Notes: generated by a model from the sequence alone, not told the origin. Numbered from the stretch's first letter, positions 39,730 to 46,257 are shown. The stretch is 64,000 nt of DNA from Dasyornis broadbenti (GCA_013397935.1 VZRN01006295.1:1335136-1399135), one strand, 5' to 3'. A program made the numbers and translations.

Positions 39730-41552
39730 TACTGAAGAGGATATGTTACGACCATACAGATTTATTTCTAATAACTCCTGGGAAAAATGATTCTGTGCAC
39801 ATGTGAAAATGTCACCTCCTAACTTTCGTGTGGTTTGGGCAGGAAATAACAAGAGCTAACAAAGGATGGGCTCTTGACAGTGTAGTGCTGTGCAATGAAG
39901 TCACTAAATGGATGAAGGATGATATCACAAGTCCTCCTTCAGAAGGTGTCTACGTGTATGGGCTGTATTTGGAAGGAGCTGGTTGGGACAGAAGAAACGT
40001 GAGACTGACAGAATCTAAGCCCAAGGTGCTCTTCGAGATGATGCCTGTTATAAGGATATATGCAGAGAATAACGGTAAGTAATGGTATTGTAAAGGATGT
40101 TATTTTCATAGAATTCAATGTAACTTTTTATTTAACTGCATGGAAATCTTTCGGGCTGTGGGGATTTCATGAGACTGTTGTTAATCGTTGTATACACACC
40201 AAATCTCTTTCAGTGGGAGAGACTTCCCAGTCTTCCGTTTAAAATGTCCTTTCAGATTTGCTCCATAATTGATAGTAGGCACTTTCTTTTCCTAATATTT
40301 ACATAGGTCGCTACACATAGTCTTAATGGTGTTAACAACTTTTTAACCCGTTTACGGGTAAGCAGTACATATTGACAATATGTATCCTAGATTGAAAACA
40401 CCAGCTTTCTTATACATAAACTCTGTGACCTCTGTAGCCTCTGTAACCTTAACCTAAATAATCTCTTTTGCACACGCCAAAAATGAGTGGAATTTGTATA
40501 TATATACATATATATATCTCCCCCATATAGGTATGTATATACAACATGTAAGATATACATGGATTATATATATAGCATTTATAGATAACGTGTTATATAT
40601 ATAATGTGTGTATTTATAAAAATGTATTTTTTTTTCCTGAACAAGTCTGGTTTTGAGCTCATGGAAGCAAGTAAGAGATGGAGTGAGGTGGTAGAAGATG
40701 TTTTGTCTTTGAGGCAGAAAAGGAATGTAGGAATAGAAAGGAAACTTATAGGGCTGAAGGACGGTGCTGTGAAAATGTGTAATTTGTGTCAATGGGGTGT
40801 TTTTTGCATATAGAATAGGACATACTGTTGAATAGGGATGGAAAACAGAACAGAACAATCCACTGCAGAACATAAAATTGGAAAAATCTGTTGAAAAGCA
40901 TTCCACCTCTAAAAGCAAAGCTCACTAACATGCTCTTTTGCATAGCTAATATTTTATGGAAGGCACCATCAGCAGCCAAAATACTAAATAATGAACACTG
41001 AAGTATTGAGCATGACTAGATTACTGTTCTAATTCTACAGCAAAGTAGTTGATGACTGGTACTATCAAATACTAAATGCATTTCAAACCAGGTTGTTCAA
41101 AGTAGGGCAATTTTATTTTGGCATAATACTTTGATAAGAAGTAATGTTCAGTGGGCAGACTGAACTAATAAGAACGCTAATTACTCTAGTGTGTCCATTT
41201 ACATATCTTGCTTTGCATCAGTTGCTAGGTGCTCATGTTAAATCGTAAACCTGCTTTGAAGCATATATGGGCTTCAGCTGGCACAAACAAATAGAGGACA
41301 GTGTGCTATTGAACTTGGATTCAGTTTTCCATTTGCCTTATGACCAGTCCCTTAGGCCCCAGTTTTTAAACTTAGTTTAATTCTCTTTATGTCTCTTCAG
41401 CTGCAAGAGATCCGCGTCTGTACTTATGTCCGGTCTACAAAAAGAGCAGTCGAACAGATCTGAACTACATTGCTGCTATGGATCTTAAAACCCGTCAACC
41501 TCCAGAGCACTGGGTACTCCGTGGAGTAGCACTTCTGTGTGATGTCAAGTAA
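3053..41552 (+). CDS. DNAH5: Dynein axonemal heavy chain 5, 3' part (28 exons, partial)
   Basis: Outer-arm dynein heavy chain, the ATP-driven motor that bends motile cilia and flagella. Exons: 3053-3225, 5818-5948, 6858-7011, 7680-7947, 8552-8783, 10376-10490, 10707-10883, 13599-13802, 15189-15368, 16138-16275, 16894-17029, 18470-18786, 20071-20226, 20664-20846, 25529-25772, 26751-26865, 27380-27570, 28424-28545, 29385-29534, 31162-31407, 32689-32908, 33528-33733, 34514-34717, 35326-35541, 36356-36568, 37895-38047, 39843-40074, 41401-41552. All introns are GT-AG, phases agree at every junction, and the joined frame has 1,741 complete codons with no internal stop. Residue numbers below count from the first complete codon (3055). 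Order: AAA4 (about 1-300), CC1 (303-420), microtubule-binding domain (427-530), CC2 (545-640), AAA5 (640-855), buttress (855-935), AAA6 (core 1129-1340), C-terminal domain (about 1421-1741). From remembered family sequences it matches DNAH5 more closely than its paralogue DNAH8; no alignment was run. In humans, DNAH5 loss causes primary ciliary dyskinesia. The gene looks intact. Confidence 0.95.
3226..5817. other. DNAH5 intron (2.6 kb)
   Basis: AT-rich intron. A modestly GC-richer stretch at about 4740-5150 includes CCAGCTGCTAACCAGCTGG (two CAGCTG boxes forming a 7-base stem) but no recognisable repeat or exon. A T-run lies near 3757-3768. Confidence 0.5.
5818..5948 (+). CDS. DNAH5: DNAH5 exon 2 of 28 (AAA4 Walker A)
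   Basis: Encodes residues 58-100 plus two bases of R101. GVGGSGKQS at residues 73-81 is a complete P-loop (GxxGxGK[ST]-like, with Lys79), followed by LTRLASFIAGYDTFQI. It marks AAA4, a regulatory nucleotide-binding site of the ring. The donor AAG|GTAAGC is strong. Confidence 0.96.
6806..6855. repeat. Poly-T tracts with an ambiguous base
   Basis: Two T runs of about 20 bases each, separated by AGTTNAAAAA, abutting the acceptor of DNAH5 exon 3. The single N at 6830 shows that homopolymer length and the join were not resolved. The tract serves as an extreme polypyrimidine tract. Confidence 0.8.
6858..7011 (+). CDS. DNAH5: DNAH5 exon 3 of 28 (AAA4 Walker B)
   Basis: Encodes residues 102-152. 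CFLFTDNEI (127-135) is the AAA4 Walker B segment, with Asp132 and Glu134. It is followed by KDESFLEYLNNVLSSGE. The acceptor follows an uninterrupted T run of about 20 bases (6836-6855), and an N at 6830 sits just upstream, so intron length here is uncertain. The coding sequence is clean. Confidence 0.95.
7680..7947 (+). CDS. DNAH5: DNAH5 exon 4 of 28 (AAA4 sensor region)
   Basis: Encodes residues 153-241 plus one base of V242. Contains VSNLFARDEVEEI, LHVVLCFSPVGEKFRNRAL (sensor-1 strand and helix) and IDWFSRWPKDALVA. I chose acceptor 7678-7679 (TTTTTCCCAAAG) because family members continue directly from SSGE into VSNLFARDE. An AG at 7540-7541 would add 46 in-frame codons without a stop (see findings). 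Confidence 0.94.
8453..8493. repeat. 15-bp tandem repeat, 2.7 copies
   Basis: TGACTTGTTTTATAT at 8453-8467 and 8468-8482, then a partial copy TGACTTGTTTA to 8493. It lies in the intron before DNAH5 exon 5, about 60 bases upstream of the acceptor. Confidence 0.85.
8552..8783 (+). CDS. DNAH5: DNAH5 exon 5 of 28 (end of AAA4, start of stalk)
   Basis: Encodes residues 243-318 plus two bases of R319. RRSTHVTPKSYLTFIQGYK (about 285-303) is the conserved sequence that closes AAA4, with VTPKSYL at 290-296. The helix after it begins stalk coiled coil 1. Confidence 0.95.
9301..9339. repeat. 20-bp direct duplication
   Basis: ATGCTTTATTAAACTAATGG at 9301-9320 is followed at once by a second copy identical over 19 bases. 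A recent slippage-type duplication in an intron. Confidence 0.9.
9878..9957. other. Assembly gap (80 N)
   Basis: Run of 80 N flanked by a T run on the left and TCTCTTTTCAG on the right, so probably an unresolved pyrimidine-rich microsatellite in the intron before DNAH5 exon 6. The flanking exons join in phase, so no coding exon is expected inside. Confidence 0.95.
10376..10490 (+). CDS. DNAH5: DNAH5 exon 6 of 28 (stalk coiled coil 1)
   Basis: Residues 320-357, a charged heptad-type helix (GLEKLKEASESVAAL, then VKEKELQIANEKADM) forming the outgoing strand of the stalk. The acceptor is TTTTTAACTTCAG. The preceding intron holds the assembly gap. Confidence 0.95.
10707..10883 (+). CDS. DNAH5: DNAH5 exon 7 of 28 (stalk coiled coil 1)
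   Basis: Exactly 59 codons, phase 0 at both ends, residues 358-416. Highly charged helix with AEEKLEAAKPALEEAEEALQ at its end, the best conserved stretch of CC1 across dyneins, leading to the tip of the stalk. Confidence 0.96.
11560..12100 (+). mobile_element. Possible ancient solo LTR in intron
   Basis: Within the 2.7 kb intron 10884-13598. TATAAA at 12028-12033 is followed about 40 bases later by CTTATTAAAGCTTACTTTCTG, a layout like the TATA, R and poly(A) region of an LTR. Ends are not defined and no flanking target duplication was seen. The family is not recognised. The alternative is unique intron sequence with chance motifs. Confidence 0.25.
12756..12775. repeat. AAAT microsatellite
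   Basis: About four AAAT units in an AT-rich intron segment. No coding relevance. Confidence 0.7.
13271..13360. repeat. Poly-A then poly-T/G low-complexity pair
   Basis: An A run (about 13274-13288) is followed 30 bases later by a T-rich tract with interspersed G (13319-13360). They are complementary, so they could pair in the transcript. Probably simple-sequence growth. Confidence 0.7.
13599..13802 (+). CDS. DNAH5: DNAH5 exon 8 of 28 (CC1 tip, microtubule-binding domain)
   Basis: Phase 0 at both ends, residues 417-484. TIKPADIATVRTLGRPP (417-433) contains the conserved prolines at the CC1/MTBD junction, and HLIMRIMDCVLLLFQRKV follows as the first MTBD helix. The donor is CAG|GTGCTT, less consensus-like than its neighbours. 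Confidence 0.95.
15189..15368 (+). CDS. DNAH5: DNAH5 exon 9 of 28 (microtubule-binding domain)
   Basis: 60 codons, residues 485-544. Contains [20 protein letters not shown] (508-527), the last MTBD helices, then KAMAVFFSINKEVLPLK, where the returning coiled coil CC2 begins. This part contacts the tubulin dimer in known dynein structures. Confidence 0.96.
16138..16275 (+). CDS. DNAH5: DNAH5 exon 10 of 28 (stalk coiled coil 2)
   Basis: 46 codons, residues 545-590, helix rich in Glu, Gln, Ala and Lys (LDLQKAQEELGAKQEELD), the returning strand of the stalk. Donor CAG|GTGAAC. Confidence 0.95.
16546..16573. repeat. (TA)n microsatellite
   Basis: About 13 TA units in the intron between DNAH5 exons 10 and 11. 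Confidence 0.9.
16894..17029 (+). CDS. DNAH5: DNAH5 exon 11 of 28 (CC2 to AAA5)
   Basis: Residues 591-635 plus one base of G636. TLLEDAERCRHKMQTASSLI and LAGEKERWTEQS are diagnostic of the base of CC2 in axonemal heavy chains. The conserved ERW motif precedes AAA5. Confidence 0.96.
18470..18786 (+). CDS. DNAH5: DNAH5 exon 12 of 28 (AAA5)
   Basis: Largest exon here, 317 bases, residues 637-741. [20 protein letters not shown] (636-655) opens AAA5, followed by [20 protein letters not shown] and ASRYPLLIDPQAQGKIWIK. AAA5 lacks a functional ATPase site in dyneins and is structural. Confidence 0.96.
20071..20226 (+). CDS. DNAH5: DNAH5 exon 13 of 28 (AAA5)
   Basis: 52 codons, residues 742-793. Contains [20 protein letters not shown] and VEDVGEELDPALDNILER, a signature stretch of AAA5 in axonemal heavy chains. 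Phase 0 at both ends. Confidence 0.96.
20664..20846 (+). CDS. DNAH5: DNAH5 exon 14 of 28 (end of AAA5)
   Basis: 61 codons, residues 794-854. GFRLYITTKLSNPCYSPEIS followed by TSIIDFTVTMRGLENQLLG are the conserved AAA5 sensor and linker strands. It is followed by the longest intron in the window, 4,682 bases. Confidence 0.96.
21180..22010. pseudogene. Possible decayed coding remnant, unidentified
   Basis: In the 4.7 kb intron. GC content rises and both strands show protein-like stretches. On the minus strand, about 21790-21460 reads as a charged helical segment (WVDKLSVVEEKLM, later IQELFGNEMQLLNVNKM and EAINKKQLTLAGQREVLE), broken by at least two stops. On the plus strand, about 21175-21375 has an open frame (KEFRLSYFLAPRENGLPTYS) ending in TAA. 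I cannot name a parent gene, and strand choice is uncertain. It may be a processed pseudogene or an old repeat. Unique intron sequence is also possible. Confidence 0.25.
22010..22236 (+). mobile_element. CR1 LINE 3' end fragment, sense
   Basis: Starts in GAACAAGGGGAATTCTGATTAG and AGATATTAGGAAAAAATAAT and runs through GGGCAGGGGGTTGAACTAG to CTTCCAAATTAAAATTATTC, the usual 3' end of CR1. About 220 bases, diverged, non-coding. Confidence 0.85.
22237..25528. other. Rest of the long DNAH5 intron, nothing recognised
   Basis: AT-rich sequence with no convincing exon or repeat. Single long frames in it have no splice support or family resemblance. Confidence 0.5.
25529..25772 (+). CDS. DNAH5: DNAH5 exon 15 of 28 (buttress)
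   Basis: Residues 855-935 plus one base of V936. Charged helical pair (ELEKERTDLIEDVTMNKRRI onward) corresponding to the buttress, or strut, that leaves AAA5 and braces the stalk. The acceptor is CCAATAG with a weak pyrimidine tract. The donor CTG|GTGAGT is strong. Confidence 0.95.
26751..26865 (+). CDS. DNAH5: DNAH5 exon 16 of 28 (after buttress)
   Basis: Residues 937-973 with split codons at both ends. TRGSILYFLITEMSMVNVMY and QTSLRQFLGLFDRSL are strongly conserved among axonemal dyneins between AAA5 and AAA6. Confidence 0.95.
27161..27207. repeat. Poly-T and (GTT)n microsatellite
   Basis: T-rich run with single G interruptions passing into about six GTT units, in the intron before DNAH5 exon 17. 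Confidence 0.85.
27380..27570 (+). CDS. DNAH5: DNAH5 exon 17 of 28 (AAA5-AAA6)
   Basis: Residues 975-1037 with split codons at both ends. Contains SPITSKRVTNIIEHMTYEVF and ARGLYEEHKFLFTLLLALKI, the helical segment leading into AAA6. The EEHKLLF-type motif is near universal in dynein heavy chains. Confidence 0.96.
28424..28545 (+). CDS. DNAH5: DNAH5 exon 18 of 28
   Basis: Residues 1039-1078. Contains GGASLDLKACPPKPAKWI and TWLNLVELSKLKQFSDI, helices before the AAA6 core. Donor CAA|GTACGT lacks the usual final G of the exon but has a good intronic side. Confidence 0.94.
29385..29534 (+). CDS. DNAH5: DNAH5 exon 19 of 28
   Basis: 50 codons, residues 1079-1128. SLDCFRHLLLIRSWCPDRTM is the conserved helix with the RxWCPDR motif of axonemal heavy chains, immediately before AAA6. 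Confidence 0.96.
31162..31407 (+). CDS. DNAH5: DNAH5 exon 20 of 28 (AAA6 core)
   Basis: 82 codons, residues 1129-1210. PRTPLICFLSMGSDPTDSII is the degenerate P-loop region of AAA6 (SxGSDPT instead of a working Walker A), followed by VSMGQGQGIHARKLL. AAA6 does not bind nucleotide in known dyneins. Confidence 0.96.
32689..32908 (+). CDS. DNAH5: DNAH5 exon 21 of 28 (AAA6)
   Basis: Residues 1211-1283 plus one base of G1284. Starts with GGWALLQNCHLGLDF, the Walker B-like strand of AAA6. FRLWMTTDIHTQFPITLLQM and TNEPPQGLRAGLK follow, all hallmarks of the family. Confidence 0.97.
33528..33733 (+). CDS. DNAH5: DNAH5 exon 22 of 28 (AAA6)
   Basis: Residues 1285-1352. Contains WKPLLYAVAFLHSTVQERRK and FGSLGWNIPYEFNQADFNAT, the most conserved stretch of the C-terminal third of dynein heavy chains. 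The acceptor TACAATCGATAG has a poor pyrimidine tract. Confidence 0.96.
34514..34717 (+). CDS. DNAH5: DNAH5 exon 23 of 28
   Basis: 68 codons, residues 1353-1420. MIGEIQYGGRVTDDFDKRLM is the conserved GEIxYGGRVTDxxD motif at the AAA6/C-terminal boundary. Phase 0 at both ends. Confidence 0.97.
35221..35245. repeat. (TTTG)n microsatellite
   Basis: About five TTTG units in the intron before DNAH5 exon 24. Confidence 0.8.
35326..35541 (+). CDS. DNAH5: DNAH5 exon 24 of 28 (C-terminal domain)
   Basis: 72 codons, residues 1421-1492. Contains PPYDTPEVFGLHPNADITYQ, the conserved xVFGLHxNADI motif, and a glycine run SSGGGGETRE within a flexible loop. Donor GAT|GTGAGT. Confidence 0.96.
36356..36568 (+). 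CDS. DNAH5: DNAH5 exon 25 of 28 (C-terminal domain)
   Basis: 71 codons, residues 1493-1563. PMHIFLRQEIEQMQRVISLV is the conserved QEIxRxxxL helix. LAIDGTIVMSENLRDALDCM follows, then the RIPASWKK end. Donor AAA|GTAGGT. Confidence 0.96.
37016..37435 (-). mobile_element. CR1 LINE fragment, antisense
   Basis: Reads as the complement of the CR1 3' end: ACAGAATAGTAGATTCTGG at the start, GGAAAGGACATATGGAGAT, CACATTCCAGTGTTTGATCAC, then CCTTTGAGCCTTCTCCAGGC and CCCAACTCTCAGCTTTTCCC. It lies in the intron before DNAH5 exon 26, opposite in direction to the gene. Old and degraded, with an AAACAACCAATCAGCCAACC low-complexity interruption. Confidence 0.85.
37895..38047 (+). CDS. DNAH5: DNAH5 exon 26 of 28 (C-terminal domain)
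   Basis: 51 codons, residues 1564-1614. Contains CFWMTGFFNPQGFLTAVRQ, the conserved FWxxGFFxPQGFLT motif of axonemal C-terminal domains. Phase 0 at both ends. Confidence 0.97.
39675..39728. repeat. Long poly-T tract
   Basis: More than 50 bases of nearly pure T with two G interruptions, about 110 bases upstream of the exon 27 acceptor. Length is likely to be unreliable in the assembly. Confidence 0.9.
39843..40074 (+). CDS. DNAH5: DNAH5 exon 27 of 28 (C-terminal domain)
   Basis: Residues 1615-1691 plus one base of A1692. Contains EGVYVYGLYLEGAGWDRRN, the near-invariant VYGLxLEGAxWD motif, and PKVLFEMMPVIRIYAENN. The intron before it carries a T tract of over 50 bases about 110 bases upstream of the acceptor. 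Confidence 0.97.
40495..40615. repeat. Degenerate AT/TATA-rich low-complexity region
   Basis: Imperfect TA and ATAC repeats over about 120 bases in the last DNAH5 intron. Confidence 0.75.
41401..41552 (+). CDS. DNAH5: DNAH5 exon 28 of 28 (terminal exon, stop)
   Basis: Last 49 residues (1693-1741) and TAA at 41550-41552. Ends EHWVLRGVALLCDVK, the normal C-terminus of DNAH5-type chains, so the 3' end of the coding sequence is complete. The acceptor TTTATGTCTCTTCAG is strong. Confidence 0.97.
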
Positions 41553-41696
41553 CATGAAAAAAAAAAAAATTCCAGGAATTCTTTTCTGATTTTAAATGTG
41601 GACATCAATATGTAGTTAGATATACACTGGAACACTTATAAAAATATTATTTCTAAACCATAGATTCCATTATGATATTTTTAGAAAATTGTTCTC

Positions 41697-41702
41697 AATA
41701 AA
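41697..41702 (+). promoter_or_regulatory. Proximal poly(A) signal AATAAA
   Basis: Canonical AATAAA 145 bases after the DNAH5 stop. A T/G-rich stretch (TTTGGTGTCTTTG) lies about 45-60 bases downstream. Could give a short 3' UTR. Confidence 0.5.
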
Positions 41703-41840
41703 CCTCTACAATGGGCTTATAAATGCTACATCTTAGAGTGACAGTAACTTTGGTGTCTTTGAAAAATCATGACAAATATTTAGTGCTCCTATCACCTATG
41801 TGTGCATAAGCACTCCTCCTGTGTGCTTAATTTTAACTTG

Positions 41841-41846
41841 AATAAA
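41841..41846 (+). promoter_or_regulatory. Distal poly(A) signal AATAAA
   Basis: Canonical AATAAA 289 bases after the stop, followed within 20-35 bases by GTTGTTAGTTTTTGG, a good GU-rich downstream element. The more convincing of the two 3' end signals. Confidence 0.6.
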
Positions 41847-41865
41847 GATTAACTGATTTGAACGT

Positions 41866-43389
41866 TGTTAGTTTTTGGTAGTAAAAATCCTTGTATCAGG
41901 TCATAGCTTAAAGAAGCTAAATGCAAAGCTGTTTTTTGGTGTGTATCTAGGGAAGACTAAGCCCAGTTGCTCATTCATATTTGTTAAAATTTCTCAAGAT
42001 GATGTTCCAAGATTTATTTCCTAGCTGATAATTTGCCTGCTGTCTAAATAAAAAAGTTAAGGCTGGAAAAATGTCACACTTTTTTCACTACTTGGAAAAC
42101 AAATTCATTGTGTTACATAGGAAAACAAGCATTTGACAACTGCCAGAATTCCTTACTATCTGGTTCATGACTCATAAATATGTAATGGATTGGAGGCAAA
42201 TAGCTCCATAAGAATGGATACTTTTTTGTGTGCTAGTATGCCAGATTTGAGTCTATCTGCATCAACGTTATTAGTGGATGGGATTATTTTCTTTCTTTTT
42301 ACTTTTTCTTTTTTTTTCTAAACTTTCACCTTTTTTTGCTTATGTGCTGTGGCTTTTTTGGTGTCTCAGCTAGATAAAAAACTTTTCATGTAGGAATTCA
42401 TCTTAAAAGAGAAATGTTAACAGTTCCATTTAGTTAGACACAATTGGCCTCACACATCGAACACACTTATTTAATCATCAAAAAGCTGGTCTATTTTTGT
42501 TGCTGAGTTCAGTAGGTCATATCTTAGTGGTCCACCAGTCATTCCCAAAAACAACTACTTCAAGAGTGAAAGCAGAAAGAATCAGTATTCCTGGTCCATC
42601 TGTCATTCATAAATGCTGCAATGGAGAAACTGTTTGCAATTTTATGTCAAATCAATACAGGAAGACTTCAACATTCATTTCCATAGTCAAACCAGTTATA
42701 AAACATAGGTGGAACATTGATTCTGTCAAAAACATCTGCAATTACTGTAATATTTTTCTTTTTCATAACTCACAAATGAAACCAAATATGTGAAAATATT
42801 TTTTAGGAAATACTTTTAATTTAGACATGGCAATAAATAAATAAAGTTAGAAGGGTTAAAGTGTTCTTTATTGAACCTTGAAGCACCGTGTCCCAACTTC
42901 CAGGAGATCCTTCAGCTACTCATTGGAGTTCTGAGTTGCTATGGACTCATGTCTTTTACCAAGACCTTTCTTGCTGAAGAGATGCACATATTTCATCCTT
43001 ATGCAAGTCATTCATACTGAGAATTCACAAGCCACATGCACTTCAAATACCACCTTTCAAATAGGGGGTTTCTTCTACCAGCATTGCTGTAAGAATACAG
43101 TGGACACATCAAACCCAATAGTATTTCTCAGTGAGTGGACTGTGCACGTTTTTTTCCAGTGTGATTTTCTATGAGAATACTAGGGAAAAGGATAAGTTCC
43201 CCACACTGGTGATCCTAGTTATTCCAAAGGCTGTTAGGTCAGTGAAACAATTGATATTGGCCATCTCTGTTATTTCTGTTGATCTAGCTCTGTTTTTGTA
43301 AGAGGTTTGGCATTGGCTCTTTAGGTGTCTGCAAAACCACCATCGGGGTGGAAAAATGAGGCATGGCAAAGTTCAATGAAAAGGACTTT
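41866..43389. other. Intergenic, nothing recognised
   Basis: AT-rich sequence downstream of DNAH5. No exon with supporting splice signals and no recognisable repeat. A T/C-rich stretch lies near 42290-42340. Confidence 0.5.
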
Positions 43390-43830
43390 TGAAGTGTAGT
43401 ATTATGTCAGGGGCCAGAATGCTTAACCCTGCTCTCCCAGAGGTTTTGCTGCCTGGGCTGGGAGAGCACTTGTTACAGCTTGAATTGGACCTGTCTCATT
43501 TACTAAAGCCTTGCCTGATCTGTGGGGCAGATCAGTGTCTGGTTAACCTCATCTCTTCAGGCCCTGCCTTGCTGACCCATCTTTCTGACTTGACCGCAGA
43601 CCTGCACTGTTATTACAGCCCCATCTGGCAGTCATTGATACTTTAGCTGGCCCTGGCTGCTGTCACAGACCTGCTCTGCTTTTTTGTTCAGGCGCCGTGG
43701 GACTGTGTTCTTGTCAGAGAGAGCTTTGCCCTGCCCAGGCTGCTGTGCCTCTTGGCTTCCAGCTCCACTGTCCTTTCCAAGCAACCTGCCTTTACAGCTT
43801 CCTGACATATGCCTTAAAACAGTGGGAAAA
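43390..43830. repeat. GC-rich intergenic block, unclassified
   Basis: Clearly GC-richer than its surroundings, with short C/T-rich phrases and a perfect 8-base stem, CTGATCTG-TGGGG-CAGATCAG, at 43515-43535. Both strands hold 70-85 codon frames without start context or family resemblance. Most likely an old interspersed repeat I cannot name. Confidence 0.3.
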
Positions 43831-45275
43831 ATGAACTGTTTCTTGTTCATCTTAGCAGAAATAGGTAATAAAATCTTTCAATGGAAAGGAATATCAATAA
43901 AATAACCAAACCTGATGTATTATAGAACTGGATCTCTAGAATTCTTTGATTCTGCAATTGATATTGCATGGATTAGTCAAGAAATACCATCCACAGACTT
44001 CAATTATGCTACTATTAAGCACACAACACTGTAAATTTGAGGGTCTGGAAGAGTTCAGGATTATAGAAGGTATTCTCTATATGAATTTATGATATTGGGC
44101 ATGATAAACGTGTATTTTGGAGAATATTTAAAAATAAATGTTATACAAATTTATCTTGAAAATTATTAGTAAAATAATGTTCTGATGAAGGTGTAGATAT
44201 TAGGGTTTCATCACAGTGCTTTGAAATCCCTCATAAAATTTAGAGTATTTAAAATAAGCAACCTAATCTTTCAAATATATGCCGTGTAGGCTATACTACT
44301 ACTATATGCTGCTCTTCAGAAAAGCTTTTTTCTTTGAGCTCTGTGCCTACACTCGTATCTCTTAGCTCCTAGGTCACTTTCCTCACAACTGTGATTTGTT
44401 GCACTCGAGATTATAAGGACAAAGAAAAAAATCAATTTTATACCACAATAGGCAATACAATTCCAAACTAACACTAAGTGTGGCTATCATCATTGAAAAA
44501 GACTTTTTTTTTTTTTAATCAAAAGTACATTGCTATGGTATATATACAAATTTGGATTAATAAGAAATTGCCTCTTATTCTGAAATATCCTTCATTAAAT
44601 TATTTTCATAATTAAATCAATATTGCAGAATATTCAGTTTTTCTTTATTATGTAGGGTTCTTTTCTTCATTCCTTGCTTGGACAGTTATCCTATTTTAAT
44701 TACCCAGAGCTGGATGTACCAAGTGGCTTCGTAACGAATCTTGAAATAAAGCTTGAGTGGTGTTCATATTACCACATTTTAACTTTTAGCTTTCATGTTC
44801 ACATTGCACAATCATTATAGGTGTATAAAAATATCTGAAGGCTTTTAGAACATGTACGACACTTCAAAAGACAATGCTGCAGAGGTGATTGCATATGAGA
44901 GGAGTTGTTTATTGGTTGTGTAAAACTAGAAGTCTATTAAACAGACGAAATGAAAAGACAGTTCTTGATGCCTGTAGATCCCAAGATGTACCATTTACTG
45001 GAGCTTCTGGCTTTTAATTTGCACTGGGCAGCTTTTCCAAGGATTATATCACTCTACAACTTACTTTTGTTCTTTTAATAAAATTAAAACATCCAGTGTA
45101 AGTGACCATGTATTATGGGTGTCTGTATATTAATATAGAAAAATGTAATTACAATCTGAACTTTTAAAATGAAAAAGAAAATGTATGTTACCAGTCTCAC
45201 TTTGCCTCTGAAGTCTACATATAAAATTAGAAATTTCTTGGTATTTACTTGCACATTCAATCTTTTAAACAAATA
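43831..45275. other. Intergenic, nothing recognised
   Basis: AT-rich, with a T run near 44505-44517. No supported gene or repeat. Confidence 0.5.
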
Positions 45276-46093
45276 TCCAAAACAAAGAGCTATTGAGCCC
45301 GCACTGGAAAAGCTGACAGAAGAAAAAGAGGGAAGAAGGGCATGGTTACAAACATTTCTTATTTAGGGCTTTTATTTAAAATGGATACTGGCATTTAACT
45401 TTTTAGTAGAGTTATTATTTGCATTGCAGTCACTTGAAGAACTGAAGGAGTTATTTTAATTTTTGCTGTCAGAGGGTATGAAATATCCTATTTTGGTAAG
45501 AAAAACAACAGATGTTTGCTGATGTAAAAACATGATTTTTTTCTTTACAAAGGTGTTATCTTAGAACAAGAAAATCTACACACAAAAAAAGAAGAGTTAG
45601 AAAACTCTGTGAACCGTCTGTGAAAAGAGGTTAACATGATTGAACAGAAGGCAGAGTAACTTGTTAAGACACTGTTTTTACATGAGTTGCCTGCAAATAA
45701 CAACGTTTTCAGTTTCCCTGTTAAACTGCCACAAGAATGGCAGCCAATATATATAGCTCCTCCTGCAAAGTGTCTCCCCCACCACCTTCCATTTCTTGAG
45801 CATAAAAGGTGTAATTTTTGCAGAAAAATGTAACTTGGAATCTCTTGTTAACTGACCTATATAACTTACTATATTATATATCACATTATGCTTTCCTGTC
45901 TTTGAGCTGAATTAGTTCTCTCTCTTGCTCTGAGCGAACTGCAATTCCAGCAAAATAATAGTAGCTTAGTTTGGGAAGCTCACCGTAAGTGGTTCATGTT
46001 ATCTTTCAGTGTATTTTCTAATCTGATTAATATATGTTTAGAAAGGAAATGTTAACTGATGATGAAGCTTACAAGCACTGTAGAAGATTGTGA
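45276..46093 (+). pseudogene. Possible decayed multi-exon coiled-coil gene, unidentified
   Basis: Four coding-like pieces in order on the + strand: (1) about 45276-45366, containing RAIEPALEKLTEEKEGRR; (2) 45430-45459 after ATTGCAG, reading SLEELKELF then stop; (3) 45555-45656 after TTTTTCTTTACAAAG, containing VILEQENLHTKKEELENSV, an in-frame TGA at 45621, then KEVNMIEQKAE; (4) 46040-46093, containing EMLTDDEAYKHCRRL then a stop. The pieces are charged and helical with acceptor-like borders but carry stops and lack clear donors. It may be a broken gene or chance AT-rich frames. The parent is not recognised. Confidence 0.25.
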
Positions 46094-46257
46094 CAAGTGT
46101 GTGCCCAAAGAATATTTAGAAATGCTTTGTGAAGTAGAATGTGCTCAATACAAGTCCCTTCTATGGGCCAGCATTTTCACAAATCAGTTCCTTTGTGTTA
46201 ACTTTCAGTACTTAAAATGGGCTTATAAGAAAGATGGGGAAAAACATGTCAGTAGGG

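Larger units (their letters stand above)
41553..41865 (+). other. DNAH5: DNAH5 3' untranslated region (end inferred)
   Basis: AT-rich sequence following the stop codon, starting with an A-run (about 41558-41570). The right boundary is inferred from the second poly(A) signal and is uncertain by tens of bases. No reading frame of interest. Confidence 0.6.

Noticed and set aside
40454..40918. 154-codon frame on the minus strand in the last DNAH5 intron
   Set aside because: Runs through an AT/TATA low-complexity region. The translation is Tyr/Ile/Phe-rich simple sequence without motif or splice support.
3053..41552. Assignment to DNAH8 rather than DNAH5
   Set aside because: The two are close paralogues, but motifs such as the C-terminal VALLCDVK and the AAA5 region agree better with DNAH5 as I recall it, and no GLP1R follows. 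An alignment would settle it.
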